Source: Berberis thunbergii
Taxonomy: Eukaryota; Streptophyta; Magnoliopsida; Ranunculales; Berberidaceae
NCBI GenBank assembly: GCA_003290165.1
Contig: QNQO01010750.1
Coordinates: 115,374 to 179,373, forward strand
Direction of reading: 5' to 3'
Length of the DNA stretch: 64,000 nt
Part shown: one piece after another, positions 12,736 to 25,146 of the stretch
Layout: the number at the start of each line of letters is the position of its first letter
Position numbering within the stretch: the first letter of the stretch is position 1
Notes under the pieces: model-generated
The model's input: only the letters and a program-made list of their open reading frames with translations
Told to the model about the DNA's origin: nothing
The model's database searches: none
Program-made: the position numbers and the translations under genes

Positions 12736-13377
12736 TGATGAAAGAGGATCCTAGTCAGATGATGTAGAATTTTCAGATAGCACGTTGTTGGCACTGAGAT
12801 ACCATGAGCTGGTAGAACAGAGCAAAGATAGCAGGAAATCATGATCTTTTTCTTAATTGGGGTAGTTTTGGGTGCGTTTCGGTATATAGGCCTTAACTTT
12901 AGCTATAGGTATCATAATCACGCATATTACCCCAATTCGAAAAGCTCTTTTCGGCGCGTACAACGTTGCCAACGAGTTATGCTGGTTGGACATCTTTTCA
13001 AGGCCAAAACCCACTGTTTCCCCTTCAAAATTCACAATTTAGTAATTTTTTCCCTTTTATAGTAATATTTCATTTATAGTTTAGGAAGTGATTCTGAACC
13101 CGATTTGGGGCAGATTATCAGGAGGATATTTCTTTTATTACGTATTTCATTTTAGCATGATTATTGGGATTTTGCTATTTTTGGTAAAATTATAATAATG
13201 ACGTGTTTTAGCTATAAAGCCCGGCTTGTGGGCTGATTTAGGCAGACCTTTCATTTGAATAATTTAATTGAATATTAGAGTTATTTCTCTGTGTTTTGGG
13301 TGAATCTCTTTTATCTTTTCCTTGTGAATTGTCTGTTGAACTATCCTGGAGGATAATCGCTATTCTGCCCAGCGTCA
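12736..13377 (+). repeat. Family A LTR 2 (complete)
   Basis: Starts TGATGAAAGAGGATCC, ends AGCGTCA, 642 bases. It contains the full U3 block with AATTGGGG, the GGCCAAAACCCACTGTTTC motif and the AAAGCCCGGCTTGTGGGCTG block. Confidence 0.8.
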
Positions 13378-13428
13378 ATTGGTATTAGACCTTCAGCATC
13401 TTCTTGGGGTGAGATTTCATCAGTTTCT

Positions 13429-15171
13429 ATGGCTGGTGGTCGCGGTCGTGGCAGTCGTGGGCATGTTACGATTAAGGAAGCCCCAAACCGTGATCGTAAC
13501 ATTCAATATATGATGATTGAGGATTTACAGATGCAAGTTGCAGAGTTAACCCGACGTTTAATGGCGCAGGATTTTGGTGATCGTGAAACGGAAAATCACG
13601 ATTCTCATTCCAATTTTGAAAACTCGTATCACAATCGTGCTCGATTCTTCGATTACCGTGGTCGAGAGGATCTTCATGGAGACCTCGGATTCAGAGTGGA
13701 TCTGCCTGATTTTTTTGGTACGTTACAGGCCGGAAGATTCGTTGATTGGTTGAATGAAGTAGAACACATTTTTTAGTATAAGAAAATTCTAGATCGTGTC
13801 AAAGTGAAATTGGTCGCCATCAAACTCAAAGGCAGAGTATCTGCGTGGTAGGAGTAGTTGAGGCGATCATGGGACAGGCAGAGCAAGGCCAAGATAATTG
13901 ATTAGGAGTGGATGAAGATTAAGGGTCCATTCCTTCCTTTCGGCTACACTCAAACCTTGTTTCAGCGACTTCATTCATTGAGGCAAGGCACGCGATCAAT
14001 TGATGATTACAAGGAGGAGTTTTATCAATTGATAGTTCAGAATGATTTATCTGAGATAGAAGAGCAGATAGTGGCACGATATTTGGGGTGATTACGACAG
14101 CCCCTGTGGGATGTCCTCAACATTCACTCTTTGTGGACCATTTTTGAAGCATACGACTTGCAGTGGAAATATAGAAGAACAGAAGGCCTATTATCAAAAG
14201 TGATTAAAGCAATCGGTCAGTTCGCCCTCAAGAATCTCGCCGTACCCAGCAACTACCGCAGGGTAATTCTAATGAAAATGTTAGATTTTTCAGATGTGGT
14301 GAACAGGGACATAGAGCGATTAGGTGCAGGAAGCCTGCTATTCAGAAGGGAAATAATCTCTTGATTGAGGAAGACGTGGTAGACGACACAGAGGACCTTG
14401 GAAAGCCCGTGTATGACGATGATGAAGATTTGTTGTATGGAGATGGCGATGAGACTCTGATCGTTCGTAAGAGTTTACTGACTCCAAAGGGTGATTTAGG
14501 GGATGATTGGTTGTGAACCAACATTTTCCACATGACTTGCACAGTTGCAGATAATGTCTGCAGGTTGATCATTGACAGTGGCAGTTGTGAGAACGTAGTG
14601 TCTTAAGATGTTGTCCAAAAATTACAGTTGAAGAAAGTTCGCCATTCCAAGACGTACAAATTGTCGTGGCTGAATAAGGGTAGTGAGGTAACAGTAAATA
14701 GGCGAAACATAGTGTCTTTTTTGATCGGCAAGAAATATTTTGATAATGTTTGGTGTGATGTTTTGTCTATGGATGTTTATCATGTATTATTAGGCAGGCC
14801 TTGGCAGTATGATCACTGTGTTATTCATGATGGGGGGGGGGAATACATATTCTCTTAGCATTGGCACCTCGTCGGGAAAGGATCACTCCAACCTTGGTAG
14901 CGAATATTACTAATCTGCTTTCTATATCTAGGTTTTTGGGTGAGATTGAGCCTGGAGACGTGGTCTACGCTCTGCTGCCATGTGGGAATAGTGCTACAGA
15001 CGTGAATCCAGATTTACCAGCAGAGGTGCCACCACTACTAGTAGAGTTTTCTTACCTGATGCCAGAGGATCTTCCTCCTCGGCTTCCTCCTGAGCATCTG
15101 AGTCCTTGTTTTGTGTATTCCGATGAAGCTATTGTAAACTCGAGAACAAGTTCTTTCCAACTCGGGGCTAC
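13429..15171 (+). pseudogene. Family A unit 2 gag-protease (broken)
   Basis: Gag starts at ATG 13429 (MAGGRGRGSRG) after the LTR and primer site, and is open to 13776 through VDWLNEVEHIF, where a TAG replaces the next codon. The gag core follows with several stops: [21 protein letters not shown] and later EEQIVARYLG. The zinc knuckle near 14285-14330 has lost its first Cys (TTT for TGT). The protease region is split; a run of G near 14830 shifts the frame inside the conserved HDGWKN segment. The tail 14861-15181 reads into LTR 3. Confidence 0.8.
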
Positions 15172-15632
15172 TAATGGATAAGGATTTGAGTGAGATGATG
15201 TTGAGTTGTCAGATAGCACGCTGTTGACTGCGAGATACCATGAGTTAGCAGATCAACGCAAAGATAGCAGGATATCGTGATTTTTTTTTCTTAATTGGGG
15301 CAATTTTGGGTGCGTTTCGGTATTTAGGCCTTAACTTTGGCTATAGGTATCAGAATCGCGCATATGACCACAATTCGGAAATTTCTTTTCGACGCGCACG
15401 TCATACCCAAGGATCTTTGCTCGTTGCACATATTTTCAAGGCCAAAACCAACTATTTTCCCTTCTGAAACCACAATTTAGTAGTTTTTTCCTTGTTATAG
15501 TAATATTTAATTTATAGTTTAGGAAGTAATTCTGAACCCGATTTGGGACAGATTATCAGGAAGTGATTTCTTTTATTACGTATTTCATTTTAGCATGATT
15601 ATTGAAATTTTGCTATTTTTGGTAAAATTATA
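15172..15632 (+). repeat. Family A LTR 3 (3'-truncated)
   Basis: Starts TAATGGATAAGGA (a mutated TGATG). It follows the family sequence to GGTAAAATTATAAT, then joins directly to mid-gag sequence. The LTR end, primer site and gag start are all missing. Confidence 0.75.
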
Positions 15633-17136
15633 ATTCTCATTCCAGTTTCGAAAACTCATATCACAATCGTGCTTGATTTTTGGAGCACCATGGTCGAGAG
15701 GATCGTCATGGAGACCTCGGATTCAGAGTGGATCTGCTCGAGTTTTCTGGTACGTTACAGGTCGAAAGATTCGTTGATTGGTTGAATGAAGTAGAGCGTA
15801 TTTTTTTAGTATAAGGAAGTTCTAGATCTTGTCAATGTGAAATTTGTCACCATCAAACTCAAAGGCAGATCATCTGCGTGGTGGGGGAAGTTGAGGCGAT
15901 CATGGGACAGGCAGGGCAAGGCAAAGATAACTTATTGGGAGAGGATGAAGAAGAAGATTAAGGGTCCTTCCTTCATTTCGGCTACACTCAAACCTTGTTT
16001 CATCGACTTCATTCGTTGAGGCATGACACGTGATCGGTTGATGATTATACGGAGAAGTTTTATCAATTGATGGCCCAGAATGACTTATCTTAGATGGAGG
16101 AGCATATGGTGGCACGATATTTGGGGGATTACGACAGCCCCTTCAGGATGTCCCCAACATTCACTAGTTCTGGATCGTTTCTGAAGCATACCAGCGTGTA
16201 CTTGCTTTGGAAAAACATAAGAAGAGGAGGCCTATTATCAAAAGTATTTAAAGTAGTCAGTCAGTTCGCCCTCAAGAATCATGTCCTACCCAGCAACCAC
16301 TGCAGGGTAGTTCTAGTTCAAATATTAGATATTTCAGATGTGGTGAACAGGGACATAGAACGATTAGGTGCCGGAAGCCTGCTATTCAGAAGGGCAATAA
16401 TCTCCTGATTGAGGAAGACGTGGTAGACAACACTGAGGACCTTGAAGAGTCCGTGTATGACGATAATGAAGTGGATATGTCCTGTATGGAGATGGACATG
16501 TGACTCTGATCGTTCGTAAAAGTTTACTGAATCCAAAGGGTGATTCAGGGGATGATTGGTTGAGACCAATGTTTTCCACATGACCTGCATAGTTGCAGAT
16601 AAAATCTTCAAGTTGATCATTGACAATGGCAGTTGTGAGAACATAGTGTCTGAAAAAGGCTATTCAGAAATTGCAGTTGAACACAGATCGTCATCCCAAG
16701 CCGTACAAATTGTCGTGGCTGAACAAGGGCAGTAAGGTAAAAGTAGATAGGTGATGCCTAGTGTTTTTTTCGATCCGCAGAAAATATTTTGATAATGCTG
16801 GGTGTGATGTTGTGTCTATGGATGCTTATCGTGTATTGTTAGGGAAGCCTTGGCAGTATGACGCAGTTTTATTCATGATGGGTGGAAAAATACATATTCC
16901 CTTAGCATCAAATGGAAGAAGATTGAGTGTCGAGACTTGGTCTATGCCTTGCTGCCTTGTGGGAATAGTGCTGCAGACGTGAATCCAGATTTACCAGCAG
17001 AGGTGCAACAATTGCTACCAGAGTTTTCTGACCTGCTGCAAGAGGATCTTCTTCCTGAGCATCCAAGTCCTTGTTTTGTGGATTTTGATGAAGCTATTGT
17101 GAACTTGAGGATGGGTTCTTTCCAACCCAGGGTGAA
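15633..17136 (+). pseudogene. Family A unit 3 gag-protease (5' and internal deletions)
   Basis: Begins in mid-gag at TTCTCATTCCAGTTTCG. A gag core piece, KLKGRSSAWWGKLRRSWDR, is readable at 15837-16019. The zinc knuckle near 16330 and the IIDNG protease site near 16615 are degenerate (Ser to Asn). Near 16925 the protease tail has a deletion joining WKK-type sequence to the ERGDVVYALLPCG region. The frame 16937-17176 then reads into LTR 4. Confidence 0.75.
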
Positions 17137-17759
17137 TGATGCAGAAGGATCCGAGTCAGATGATGTTGAGTTGTGAGATAACACGTTGTTGGCTCTGAGA
17201 TACCATGGTTGGCAAATCAACGCAAAGATAGTAGAAAATCATGATTTTTTTTCTTAATTGGGGCAACTTTTGATGCATTTCGGTATTTAGGCTTTAACTT
17301 CGGCTATAGGTATCAGAATCGCGCACATGACCCAATTCGGAAAGCTCTTTTCGGTGCGCACAATGTTGCACATCTTTTTGAGGCAAAAACCCATTGTTTC
17401 TCCTTCCGAATCAACCATTTTAGTAGTTTTTTTCCCTTTTATAGTAATATTTAATTTATAGTTTAGGAAGTAATTCTGAACCCAATTATGGACAGATTAT
17501 CGGAAGGTTATTTCTTTTGGTACGTTTTTCATTTAAGCTTGATTATTTGGATTTTGTTATTTTTGGTAAAATTCTAATAATGACGAGTTTTAGCTATAAA
17601 AAATGGCTTGTGGGGTGATTTAGGCAGACCTTTGATTTGAAAATTTTAATTAAACATTAGAGTTATTTATCTGTGTTTTGGGCGAATCACTTTTATCTTT
17701 TCCTTGTGAATTTTCTGTTGAATTATCCTGCAGGATAACCGCTATTCTGTCCAACGTCA
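17137..17759 (+). repeat. Family A LTR 4 (complete)
   Basis: Starts TGATGCAGAAGGATCC, ends CCAACGTCA, 623 bases, followed by a perfect TGGTATCAGA at 17762. Confidence 0.8.
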
Positions 17760-17810
17760 GTTGGTATCAGACTTTTGGCATCTTCTTGGGGTAAGATTTT
17801 ATCAGTTTCT

Positions 17811-18155
17811 ATGGCTGGTGGTCGTGGTCGTCACGGGCAGGATCTGAACATGGAAGCCCCAAACCGTGATCGTAACGTTCAGGATGTGATGATTGAGGAT
17901 TTACAGATGCAAGCTACAGAGTTAACCCAGCGTCTAACGATGCAGGATTTCAGTGATAGTGAGATGGAATATCACGATTCTTATTCCAGTTTCAAAACCT
18001 CGTATCATAAACGTTCTCGATTCTTGGAGCACCGTGGTCGGGAGGATCATCATGGAGATCTTGGATTCAGAGTGGATTTGCCCGAGCTTTTGGTACGTTA
18101 CAGACCGAAAGATTCATTGATTGGTCTAATGAAGTTGAGCGTATTTTTAGTATAA
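17811..18155 (+). pseudogene. Family A unit 4 gag N-terminus
   Basis: Starts at ATG 17811 (MAGGRGRHGQDLN), preceded by the primer site and a short leader. It carries the family's MIEDLQMQATELTQRL segment and the EHRGREDHHGDLGFRVDLPE motif. It leaves the gag frame near 18085, where FSG-type sequence is replaced by LLVRYRP, and stops at 18155. The rest of gag (18156-18660) continues in other frames with stops. Confidence 0.75.
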
Positions 18156-18672
18156 GGAAGTTCTAGATCTTGTCATACTGAAATTGGTCGCCATCAAACT
18201 CAAAGGCAGAACATCTGCGTGGTGGGAGCAGTTGAGGCGATCATGTGACTGATAAGGCAAGGCCAAGATCACTTATTGGGAGAGGATGAAGAAGAAGATT
18301 AAGGGTCACTTCCTTCCTTTCGACTACACTCAAACCTTGTTTCAACGACTTCATTCGTTGACGCAAGGCACGCAATCAATTGATGATTACACAGAGGAGT
18401 TTTATCAATTGATGGCCCGAAATGACTTATCTTAGATGGAGGAACATATGGTGGCACAATCTTTGGGGGGATTATGACAACCTTTTCAGGATGTCCTCAA
18501 CATTCACTCGCTGTGGACCGTTTTTGAAGCATACCAGCGTGCTCTTGCTTTGGAAAAACATTAGAAGAGAAGGCCTATTATCAGAAGTGATTAAAGCAGT
18601 CGGCCAGTTCGCCCTCAAGAATCTCGTCCTACCTAGCAACCACCGCAAGGTAATTCTAATTCAAATATTAGA

Positions 18673-18714
18673 TGTTTCAGATGTGGTAACCAGGGACATA
18701 GAGCGATTAGGTGT
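18673..18714 (+). other. Zinc knuckle of unit 4
   Basis: Encodes CFRCGNQGHRAIRC, an intact CX2CX4HX4C nucleic-acid-binding motif. It lies in a different frame from the surrounding ORF. Confidence 0.75.
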
Positions 18715-18896
18715 AGGAAGCTTTCTATTCAGAAGGGCAATAATCTTCTGATTGAGGAAGACCTGGTAGACGACACAGAGGACCTTAGAGAGCCTGTGTA
18801 TGACGATGATGAAGATGATGAAGATGAAGATGTGTTGTATAGAGATGGCCATGAGACTCTGATTGTTCGTATGAGGGTGATTCAGGGGATGATTGG

Positions 18897-19688
18897 TTGA
18901 GAACCAATATTTTCCACATGACTTGCACAGTTGCAGATAAAGTCTTCAAGTTGATCATTGACAGTGGCGGTTGTGAGAACGTAGTGTCTGAAGAGGCTGT
19001 CCAGAAAGTGAAGTTGAAGAAAGATCGTCATCCCAAGCCGTACAAATTGTCGTGGCTGAATAAGGACAGTGAGGTAACAATTGATAGGCGACGCGGCCTA
19101 GTGTCTTTTTTGATAATCAGGAAATATTTTGATGATGCTTGGTGTGATGTTGTGTTTATGGATGCTTGTCATGTATTGTTAGGCAAGCCTTGGCAGTATG
19201 ATCGCAGTGTTATTCATGATGGGTGGAAAAATACATCTTTCCTTACCATCAAATGGAAGAAGATTGTGTTGGCACCTCATTGGGAAAGGATCACTCCTAC
19301 CCCAATAGCCAATAATATTAACCTGCTTTCTTTGTCCAGGTTTTTGGGTGAGATTGAACGTGGAGACGTGGTCTACACTCTGCTCCCTTGTGGGAATAGT
19401 GCTGCAGATGTGAATTCAGATTTTTCAGCAGAGGTGCAACAACTGCTACCAGAGTTTTCTGATGTGATGCCAAAGGATCTTCCTCCTGGTCTTTCTCCTG
19501 AGCATCTGAGTCCTTGTTTTGTGGATTGTGATGAAGCTATTGTGAACTTGATGATGAGTTCTTTCCAACTCGGGGCGACTGATGCAAAAGGATCCGAGTC
19601 AGATGATGTTGAGTTGTCAGATAGCGCGTTGTTGGCGCTGAGATACCATGAGTTGGCAGATCAACGCAAAGATAGCCGGAAATCGTGA
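18897..19688 (+). pseudogene. Family A unit 4 aspartic protease, longest open frame of the array
   Basis: Open for 263 codons. The active site IIDSGG is at 18957-18971. Next come KPYKLSWLNK and then CDVVFMDACHVLLGKPWQYD near 19140-19200, the block typical of plant gypsy proteases. ERGDVVYTLLPCGN and LPPGLSPEHLSPCF follow. In full-length relatives this is where reverse transcriptase would begin. Here the frame instead enters LTR 5 at 19580, ends with a Ser/Asp-rich tail and LALRYHELADQRKDSRKS, and stops at 19688. About 36 codons are therefore LTR-encoded. Upstream it is separated from gag by frameshifts, so it is unlikely to be made as a polyprotein. Confidence 0.8.
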
Positions 19689-20219
19689 TTTTTTTCTTAA
19701 TTGGGGTAGTTTTGGGTACGTTTCGGTACTTAGGCCTAACTTTGGCTATAGGTATCAGAATCACGCATATGAACTCAATTTGAAAATCTCTTTTTGGCTC
19801 GCATGTCGTAGCCAACGTGCTATGCTTGTTGCACATATTTTTGAGGCCAAAACCCACTGTTTCCCTTTCCGAATCAACAATTTTAGTAGTTTTTTCCCTT
19901 TTATAGTAGTATTTTATTTATAGTTTAGGAAGTAATTCTGAACTTGATTTGGGACAGATTATCGAGAGGTTATTTCTTTATTACATATTTCATTTTAGCT
20001 TGATTATTGGGATTTGCTATTTTTGGTAAAATTATAATAATCACGAGTTTTAGCTATAAAGCCCAGCTTGTGGGCTGATTTAGGCAGACCTTTGATTTGA
20101 ATAATTTAATTGAAAATTAGAGTTATTTCTGTGTGTTTTTGGCGAATCTCTTTTATCTTTTCATTGTGAATTGTCTGTTGAACTATCCTGCAGGATAATC
20201 GCTATTCTGCTTGACGTCA
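19580..20219 (+). repeat. Family A LTR 5 (complete)
   Basis: Starts TGATGCAAAAGGATCC, ends TTGACGTCA, 640 bases. TGGTATCTGA follows at 20222. Confidence 0.8.
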
Positions 20220-20717
20220 TTTGGTATCTGACCTTCAACATCTTCTTGGGGTGAGATTTCATCAGTTTTTATGGCTGGTGGTCGTGGTCATGGTCGTTGC
20301 AGGCATGTTTCGAATAAGGAAGCCTAAAACTGTGATCGTAACGTTTAGGATGTGATGATTTAGGATTAAATTAGGATGTGAGATGGAAATTTAATACCCA
20401 CTTAATTAAACAGATATAAATATTATTATTTATTAATGTGTGATATATATTATAATCTTATATCTATTGGGTAAAATATTTGTTTTGTTTCCGTTGCTAA
20501 ATAGAATAAAGTGTGTTGGTGTGTGAGATTGTGTTTTGCCAGAAAGAGAGGGGGTGTGGACATATCTCTAATTAAACCTAATGTTGATGGGTTGTTACTC
20601 AATTGTATTTGGGCTTGGTTTTGGCATTTTATTAAACTAATGATTAAGGTTTTATTTTGGGAAGTTAAAGGGTAGGTGCCCTCAAAATTTTAGTGAGGGG
20701 CGAATAGCCACCCACCT

Positions 20718-20723
20718 TATAAA
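20718..20723 (+). promoter_or_regulatory. Putative LTR promoter TATA box (family B solo LTR)
   Basis: TATAAA in CCTTATAAAGAGCG, followed by a T/C-rich leader and CTTATACCCTAGCAATGAGC. The equivalent TATAAAAA is on the minus strand at 50221-50228 in the other family B copy. Confidence 0.4.
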
Positions 20724-21054
20724 GAGCGAAACATTTTTATTTTTTCCCCAATTTTTCTTTCTCCCACTGTGTTCTCCTCTTATACCCTAGCAATGAGCTT
20801 GACCTGCGGCTTCGTTTGCTATGGGGAGGGGGGTTTTGATGGCTGCTGACGACGGAAGAGTATGTGGCTTGTCATTGGACGTTTGATGGATTGTTCGGGG
20901 TGGAAACGGTCGACAGACTTATCATTGGATGTTTGATGCTGAGTTTCTTTCCATCCTTTTATTAGAGCAGCTATTGGTTTCATAAGGTTTCAATCTCTTT
21001 TACTTCGTACTGTTCAACTTCATATATGGCCATTGTCTATTTGTTTTCTGACTT

Positions 21055-21062
21055 GATATGGG
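21055..21062. repeat. hAT 1 target-site duplication, left
   Basis: GATATGGG, repeated exactly at 28161-28168 on the other side of the element. Confidence 0.9.
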
Positions 21063-22463
21063 TAGGGGTGGGCACAGTTCGGTGTTGTTCCAAATTTTGA
21101 GGAACCTAACTCGAATCGTTTAAAATTTTAACGGTTCTGATTCGAATCGGTTCCTCTATTTTGAACGTTGGATTCGAACCTAACTCGAATTGTTTACAAC
21201 GGTTTGGTTCCTATGATTCCAAATGGTTCCTGTATTAAATATCTCCAAAAATATTAATAGGCCACGCAACCACGGACTTGTGCAATGTATTGCCATACAT
21301 GGATCCAAAATTCATATTTTAAATTTTGAATGGATTCAGATTATGTAACATCAAAATTTTCATAGATTATAGAGCATAATATTAAAATTCCCATTTTGAT
21401 TTACAAACTCATCAATTTTAGTTGTATAATTAGTTGATAACAAAAGAAAAAACATAAATTGAACTTGGCCAACTAATATGCATACTTCATATGCACTAAT
21501 CCACGTTCTGACTACAATAACTCAGAGTCTAAATTAATCTACAGCAAGGATCCCCCATAATCATATTCTATATATCAATACAATGATTGACTACCAAAAT
21601 TAACCCATGCGATGATGATGAAGAACCACTACCGACTACAAAAGCATGTAATTAGATCAAGATAGATGCAAAAAATTAAATTTCACATCATTTAGTCTAG
21701 AGATTTGGCAATTAAGGAACACCATTTACACAACTTTTTGATTATGCCTCAGTTCTGTTGTTCCACATTCATCAAGAAATGAAATGATGAATTTGGCTGC
21801 GAATTCTTCAAAAGAGAAAAAACAGAAAATAGAAACTACAAAGTAAAGAACAAGTTGTAATCATCAGAACACAAACTCAAGTTTTTTGTCGAAATTTATG
21901 TCTACAGAAATGAGACTTGGAGCCGTGAACAATGATACAATCAAAGTAAAAGCAAATCGATTGTGTCACAAAAACAAAATCGTAACGAAGCAGCGCAATG
22001 AGGGAAGGAGACGCGATTGCATGAAAGATAAGAAATTGACAAGGGAGAGGTTCGATTGAAGATTGAAAGAGGAAATCAGTGGAAGGAAAATTTACCATGT
22101 TTTTGAGAAACTAGGGTTTTCCAAAGAATTAGCTTTTGCTCTGCATCTGCTTGTGGAGAATGAGAATGAGAAAGACCGAGAATGAGATCTGCTTGTGGAG
22201 AATGAGAGAGACCGAAGCGGGGAAACTTGTGGAGAATCGACTGCTTTCTGCTCGCTGCTGCCTGCTTGTGGTTGTGGAGAAATGAGAGAAGAGCTTGTGG
22301 TTGTGGATAAATGACTCTTAGGGTTAGAAACTAAGGGGTATGTATATGTAATCGGATCGGAACCGAACCGTTTGAAAAAAAAATTTAGGAACCGGAACCG
22401 AACCGTTTAAGAATGGTTCCGAAACCGAACCGTTTAAGAACGATTCCGGAACCGAACCGAATT

Positions 22464-22466
22464 GTT
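22464..22466. repeat. CACTA 1 target-site duplication, left
   Basis: GTT, repeated at 28064-28066. Confidence 0.8.
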
Positions 22467-22486
22467 CACTACAAGAAAACTGTATT

Positions 22487-22795
22487 TTAGCGACGGTGGC
22501 CAAAGGTATTTAGTGACGGTTATAACCGTCGCAGTATAATACTGCGACGGTTGGACAACCGCCGCTAATAAAGGCGTCACTATGGTATCAGCGACGGTTT
22601 TCAGCAATCGCTGCATAACCGTTGCCTATATACACATAGCGACGGTTGTCAATAACCGTTGGCAAAACCGTCGTTGAATACCATATAGCGACGGTTGCAA
22701 CCGTCGGCAAAACCTGATGAACTTACACTTTTTGCGACGGTTATTAACCGCCGCTAAAAATTCATGAACACACGTACGGTTATAACCGCCACTAC
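22487..22795. repeat. Left subterminal repeats of CACTA 1
   Basis: About a dozen copies of a 9-10 base motif around GCGACGGTT and its complement, often as close palindromes such as ACGGTTATAACCGTCGC. Confidence 0.85.
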
Positions 22796-23225
22796 TTCTC
22801 TTTTGATTTTATTTTTTTTTACCCAAAAAAACCACATTTTCAACATGCAGTGCTTTCTTTTCATAGGGTGAAGACATCTATCCAACATGTGCACAACTTC
22901 TAAACTCAAATATAAATGACACTAAATTTGATACCATCATCACACATTAAAAGGGACCTTAATTCATTTCAAAATCAATATTACATGGTCCAGAGAAAAC
23001 TAACAAATTAAATTGTTACATATTCTTCAATGTTCACATCTTACAACAAAATCAAAGTTGTACAGTGGCTGGTTAGTTAGCTTAAAAGAAATTGAATTAC
23101 GAAATGCTCCACAAGCTTTGGTGCTCATCATTGATCATGTTCTCCCTGCAATGGGGAATCACAAAAAATATGAGAATATTTCAACACAAAACAAAAATAA
23201 AGGAATTCAAGAACAAGCTTAATAC

Positions 23226-24414
23226 TTGACTACAGAGCTGATCAGCCATGAAGAAATAAAGCATGGCGACCATGTAGAGGGGTGCCAATACAATGTTCCT
23301 AGAACCCCAAGGAAGCGTAGCGGCTTGAGCGATATATGGTATTGAAAGGGCATACGAGCAAAATTAAGAAGAGCTGAAAAAAAGACGTAAGTTGAAATTT
23401 TAGTTCTCTGAGTCAAAATAAGTAGCATTATACTGTATTAACGACATAGGGGAAATTATCCATAAGATACTGGCAAGGGTTATAAGATTGAAAGGTTACC
23501 AGTAACAGAAGGCCAAAATTGTTTGAATTCGAGTTGATGAATGCCCTTTTGCAACAAGATACAAGTGAACAACATGATCCCAACCACTGCCGTCATAGAT
23601 GTGGTGCATATCAAGAACACATCTCGGTACTTAAGTTCCTTCGTTTGGGCCAACTCAAAGATAAGCTATAATTTATACGAGCTTTCTGCCACATAAATAT
23701 GTTGCACCCATACTGAAAGAAGTGCAGGAATAGTAGGCTAAACATGCTGCAATTTGTAGTGCCAAATAAAGATTAATGGCATTTAGGTGTACTAACCTAA
23801 ATACAGGGTAGACGGTTTCCATGTATACTGTATCTGACCGTTTAGTGTACATTCCTGTAATGTGTGCCATGATGACATATCCCACAAAGAGAGCGATGAA
23901 ACATCCCGTGAAGAGCTCTGCAGATAAATCAACCGTACAACTTAGTCATTTCAGACTGATATAAACTTTGTGAGTGAAATTAGTACCAGAAAAGAGGAAC
24001 AACTAAATAGTGTCTAGGTTCTACAACCTGGACACCTTTCCTGCTAATTTGCTTTGTCTAGTAAGCTTCAAGGTTCAAAAGTTAATCAAAACTCATGTTG
24101 GAGACAAGGCTGGACCTAGCATTTTAATGGGTTACATTGGCTTTCTGGCTTTATAATCCCACTAATATGGTGTTCCCTATTGGACTCTTTTGTCCTTTTT
24201 GAACCAATCAAATGTAAAGAAATGTAGTAGCTAAAACATCAAATGAAAACTCAATTGAGTCAGATTTGGGGCAAAGATAATCACCAACGAAGAATGTTAC
24301 GGCATGGGATTCTTTACGCTGACGTGGTTTAAGGTACTTCATTTCCTTCCTTTTATCGTCTTCAGCAAAGTTTTTCACAAACAGCTCCTCAACTACATCT
24401 GCTAACTTGACAAC
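23226..24414 (-). pseudogene. PHO1-like: Captured PHO1-like phosphate exporter fragment (four exons)
   Basis: Four exon-like blocks with GT/AG borders: 24414-24285, 23917-23797, 23746-23500 and 23373-23226. Block 1 reads [16 protein letters not shown] and then [17 protein letters not shown], the end of the SPX region. Block 2 carries the first membrane segment, LFTGCFIALFVGYVIMAH, then DTVYMETVYPVF. Block 3 has MFSLLFLHFFQYGCNIFMW, then a one-base deletion after NYS; past it the frame continues as [19 protein letters not shown]. Block 4 has LVCPFNTIYRSSRY and FFMADQL, the start of the EXS domain, with another frameshift. PHO1 exports phosphate in plants. This fragment lacks both the start of SPX and most of EXS and is broken. 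Retained introns point to capture from genomic DNA. Confidence 0.88.
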
Positions 24415-24567
24415 CTGTCATTAGTAACACTAATTAGGAGACAAGAATAGTACTTGATATTTCGATATAAAGTTACTTCATGTAAAAAACTATCTCGCAT
24501 TCCAAAAAAACATCTGATTAAGTCGCTAATTGAGATCGAAGCTAATAAAGTACTTGACACTAAATAC

Positions 24568-24840
24568 CTAATGGATACGGGGATATGGTACAAGGTTAGT
24601 TTGGAACTCTGTAATGTCCACATTAATGGCTCCATCAAACGGCAAGGAAGTTGTCAAAGAAGATATGACCTGAGAAATCAATTGGTTCAAATTGGTGTAA
24701 CTTGGCCTTTCAATGTCCAGAGATCTCTTGCAGATGTCATAAATTGCTTCATTGTCTAAAAGCACAGAAACATCTGTGTGTTCAAGCAGAGAATGAGTGG
24801 ATAGCACACTGTTGTAAGGCTCAACAACTGCAGTAGACAC
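24568..24840 (-). pseudogene. TUA-like: Captured alpha-tubulin exon (central part)
   Basis: After a TTGCAG acceptor the frame reads [20 protein letters not shown], then [20 protein letters not shown], and ends near LVPYPRIH, a near-identical match to plant alpha-tubulin around residues 170-265. The open frame has no stop until the exon end, where a TAG precedes a GTATTT donor-like site. The preceding tubulin exons are not adjacent: an earlier tubulin piece lies on the far side of the glutamate-receptor fragment. Confidence 0.93.
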
Positions 24841-25146
24841 CTGCAATGGAGAAGACAAAAAGAAAGGTTGAGGAAAGAATGAATAAATAACAAGCACAGA
24901 AATGAAAAATAATTACCATCACCTGTTTATAATCAATAAATACTTGCCAATTAACACGAAAAAAATTTACAATAATCAAAGTATAATGTGATGAAACCTA
25001 TATTAGAATGCAAAATTCATTAATAATGTTAGAATTATATGTTTACGAGGCATTATATTGGTCATGATGCACAAGAACAACTTGACATAATAAAATGGAT
25101 GGAGGTGAAGTTTATTCTTACCTATCTTATGAGATATGAATGGAGA

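Noticed and set aside
14131..14364. Repeated ORFs of about 75-110 residues ending LLFRR(A/E)IIS in most array units
   Set aside because: They read gag and zinc-knuckle DNA in the wrong frame; the correct frame gives CFRCGEQGHR, so these are shadows kept by unit duplication.
22487..22795. Regularly spaced short repeats, considered as a CRISPR-like array
   Set aside because: Repeats occur in both orientations next to a CACTA terminus, with variable spacing, in a plant genome; they are transposon subterminal repeats.
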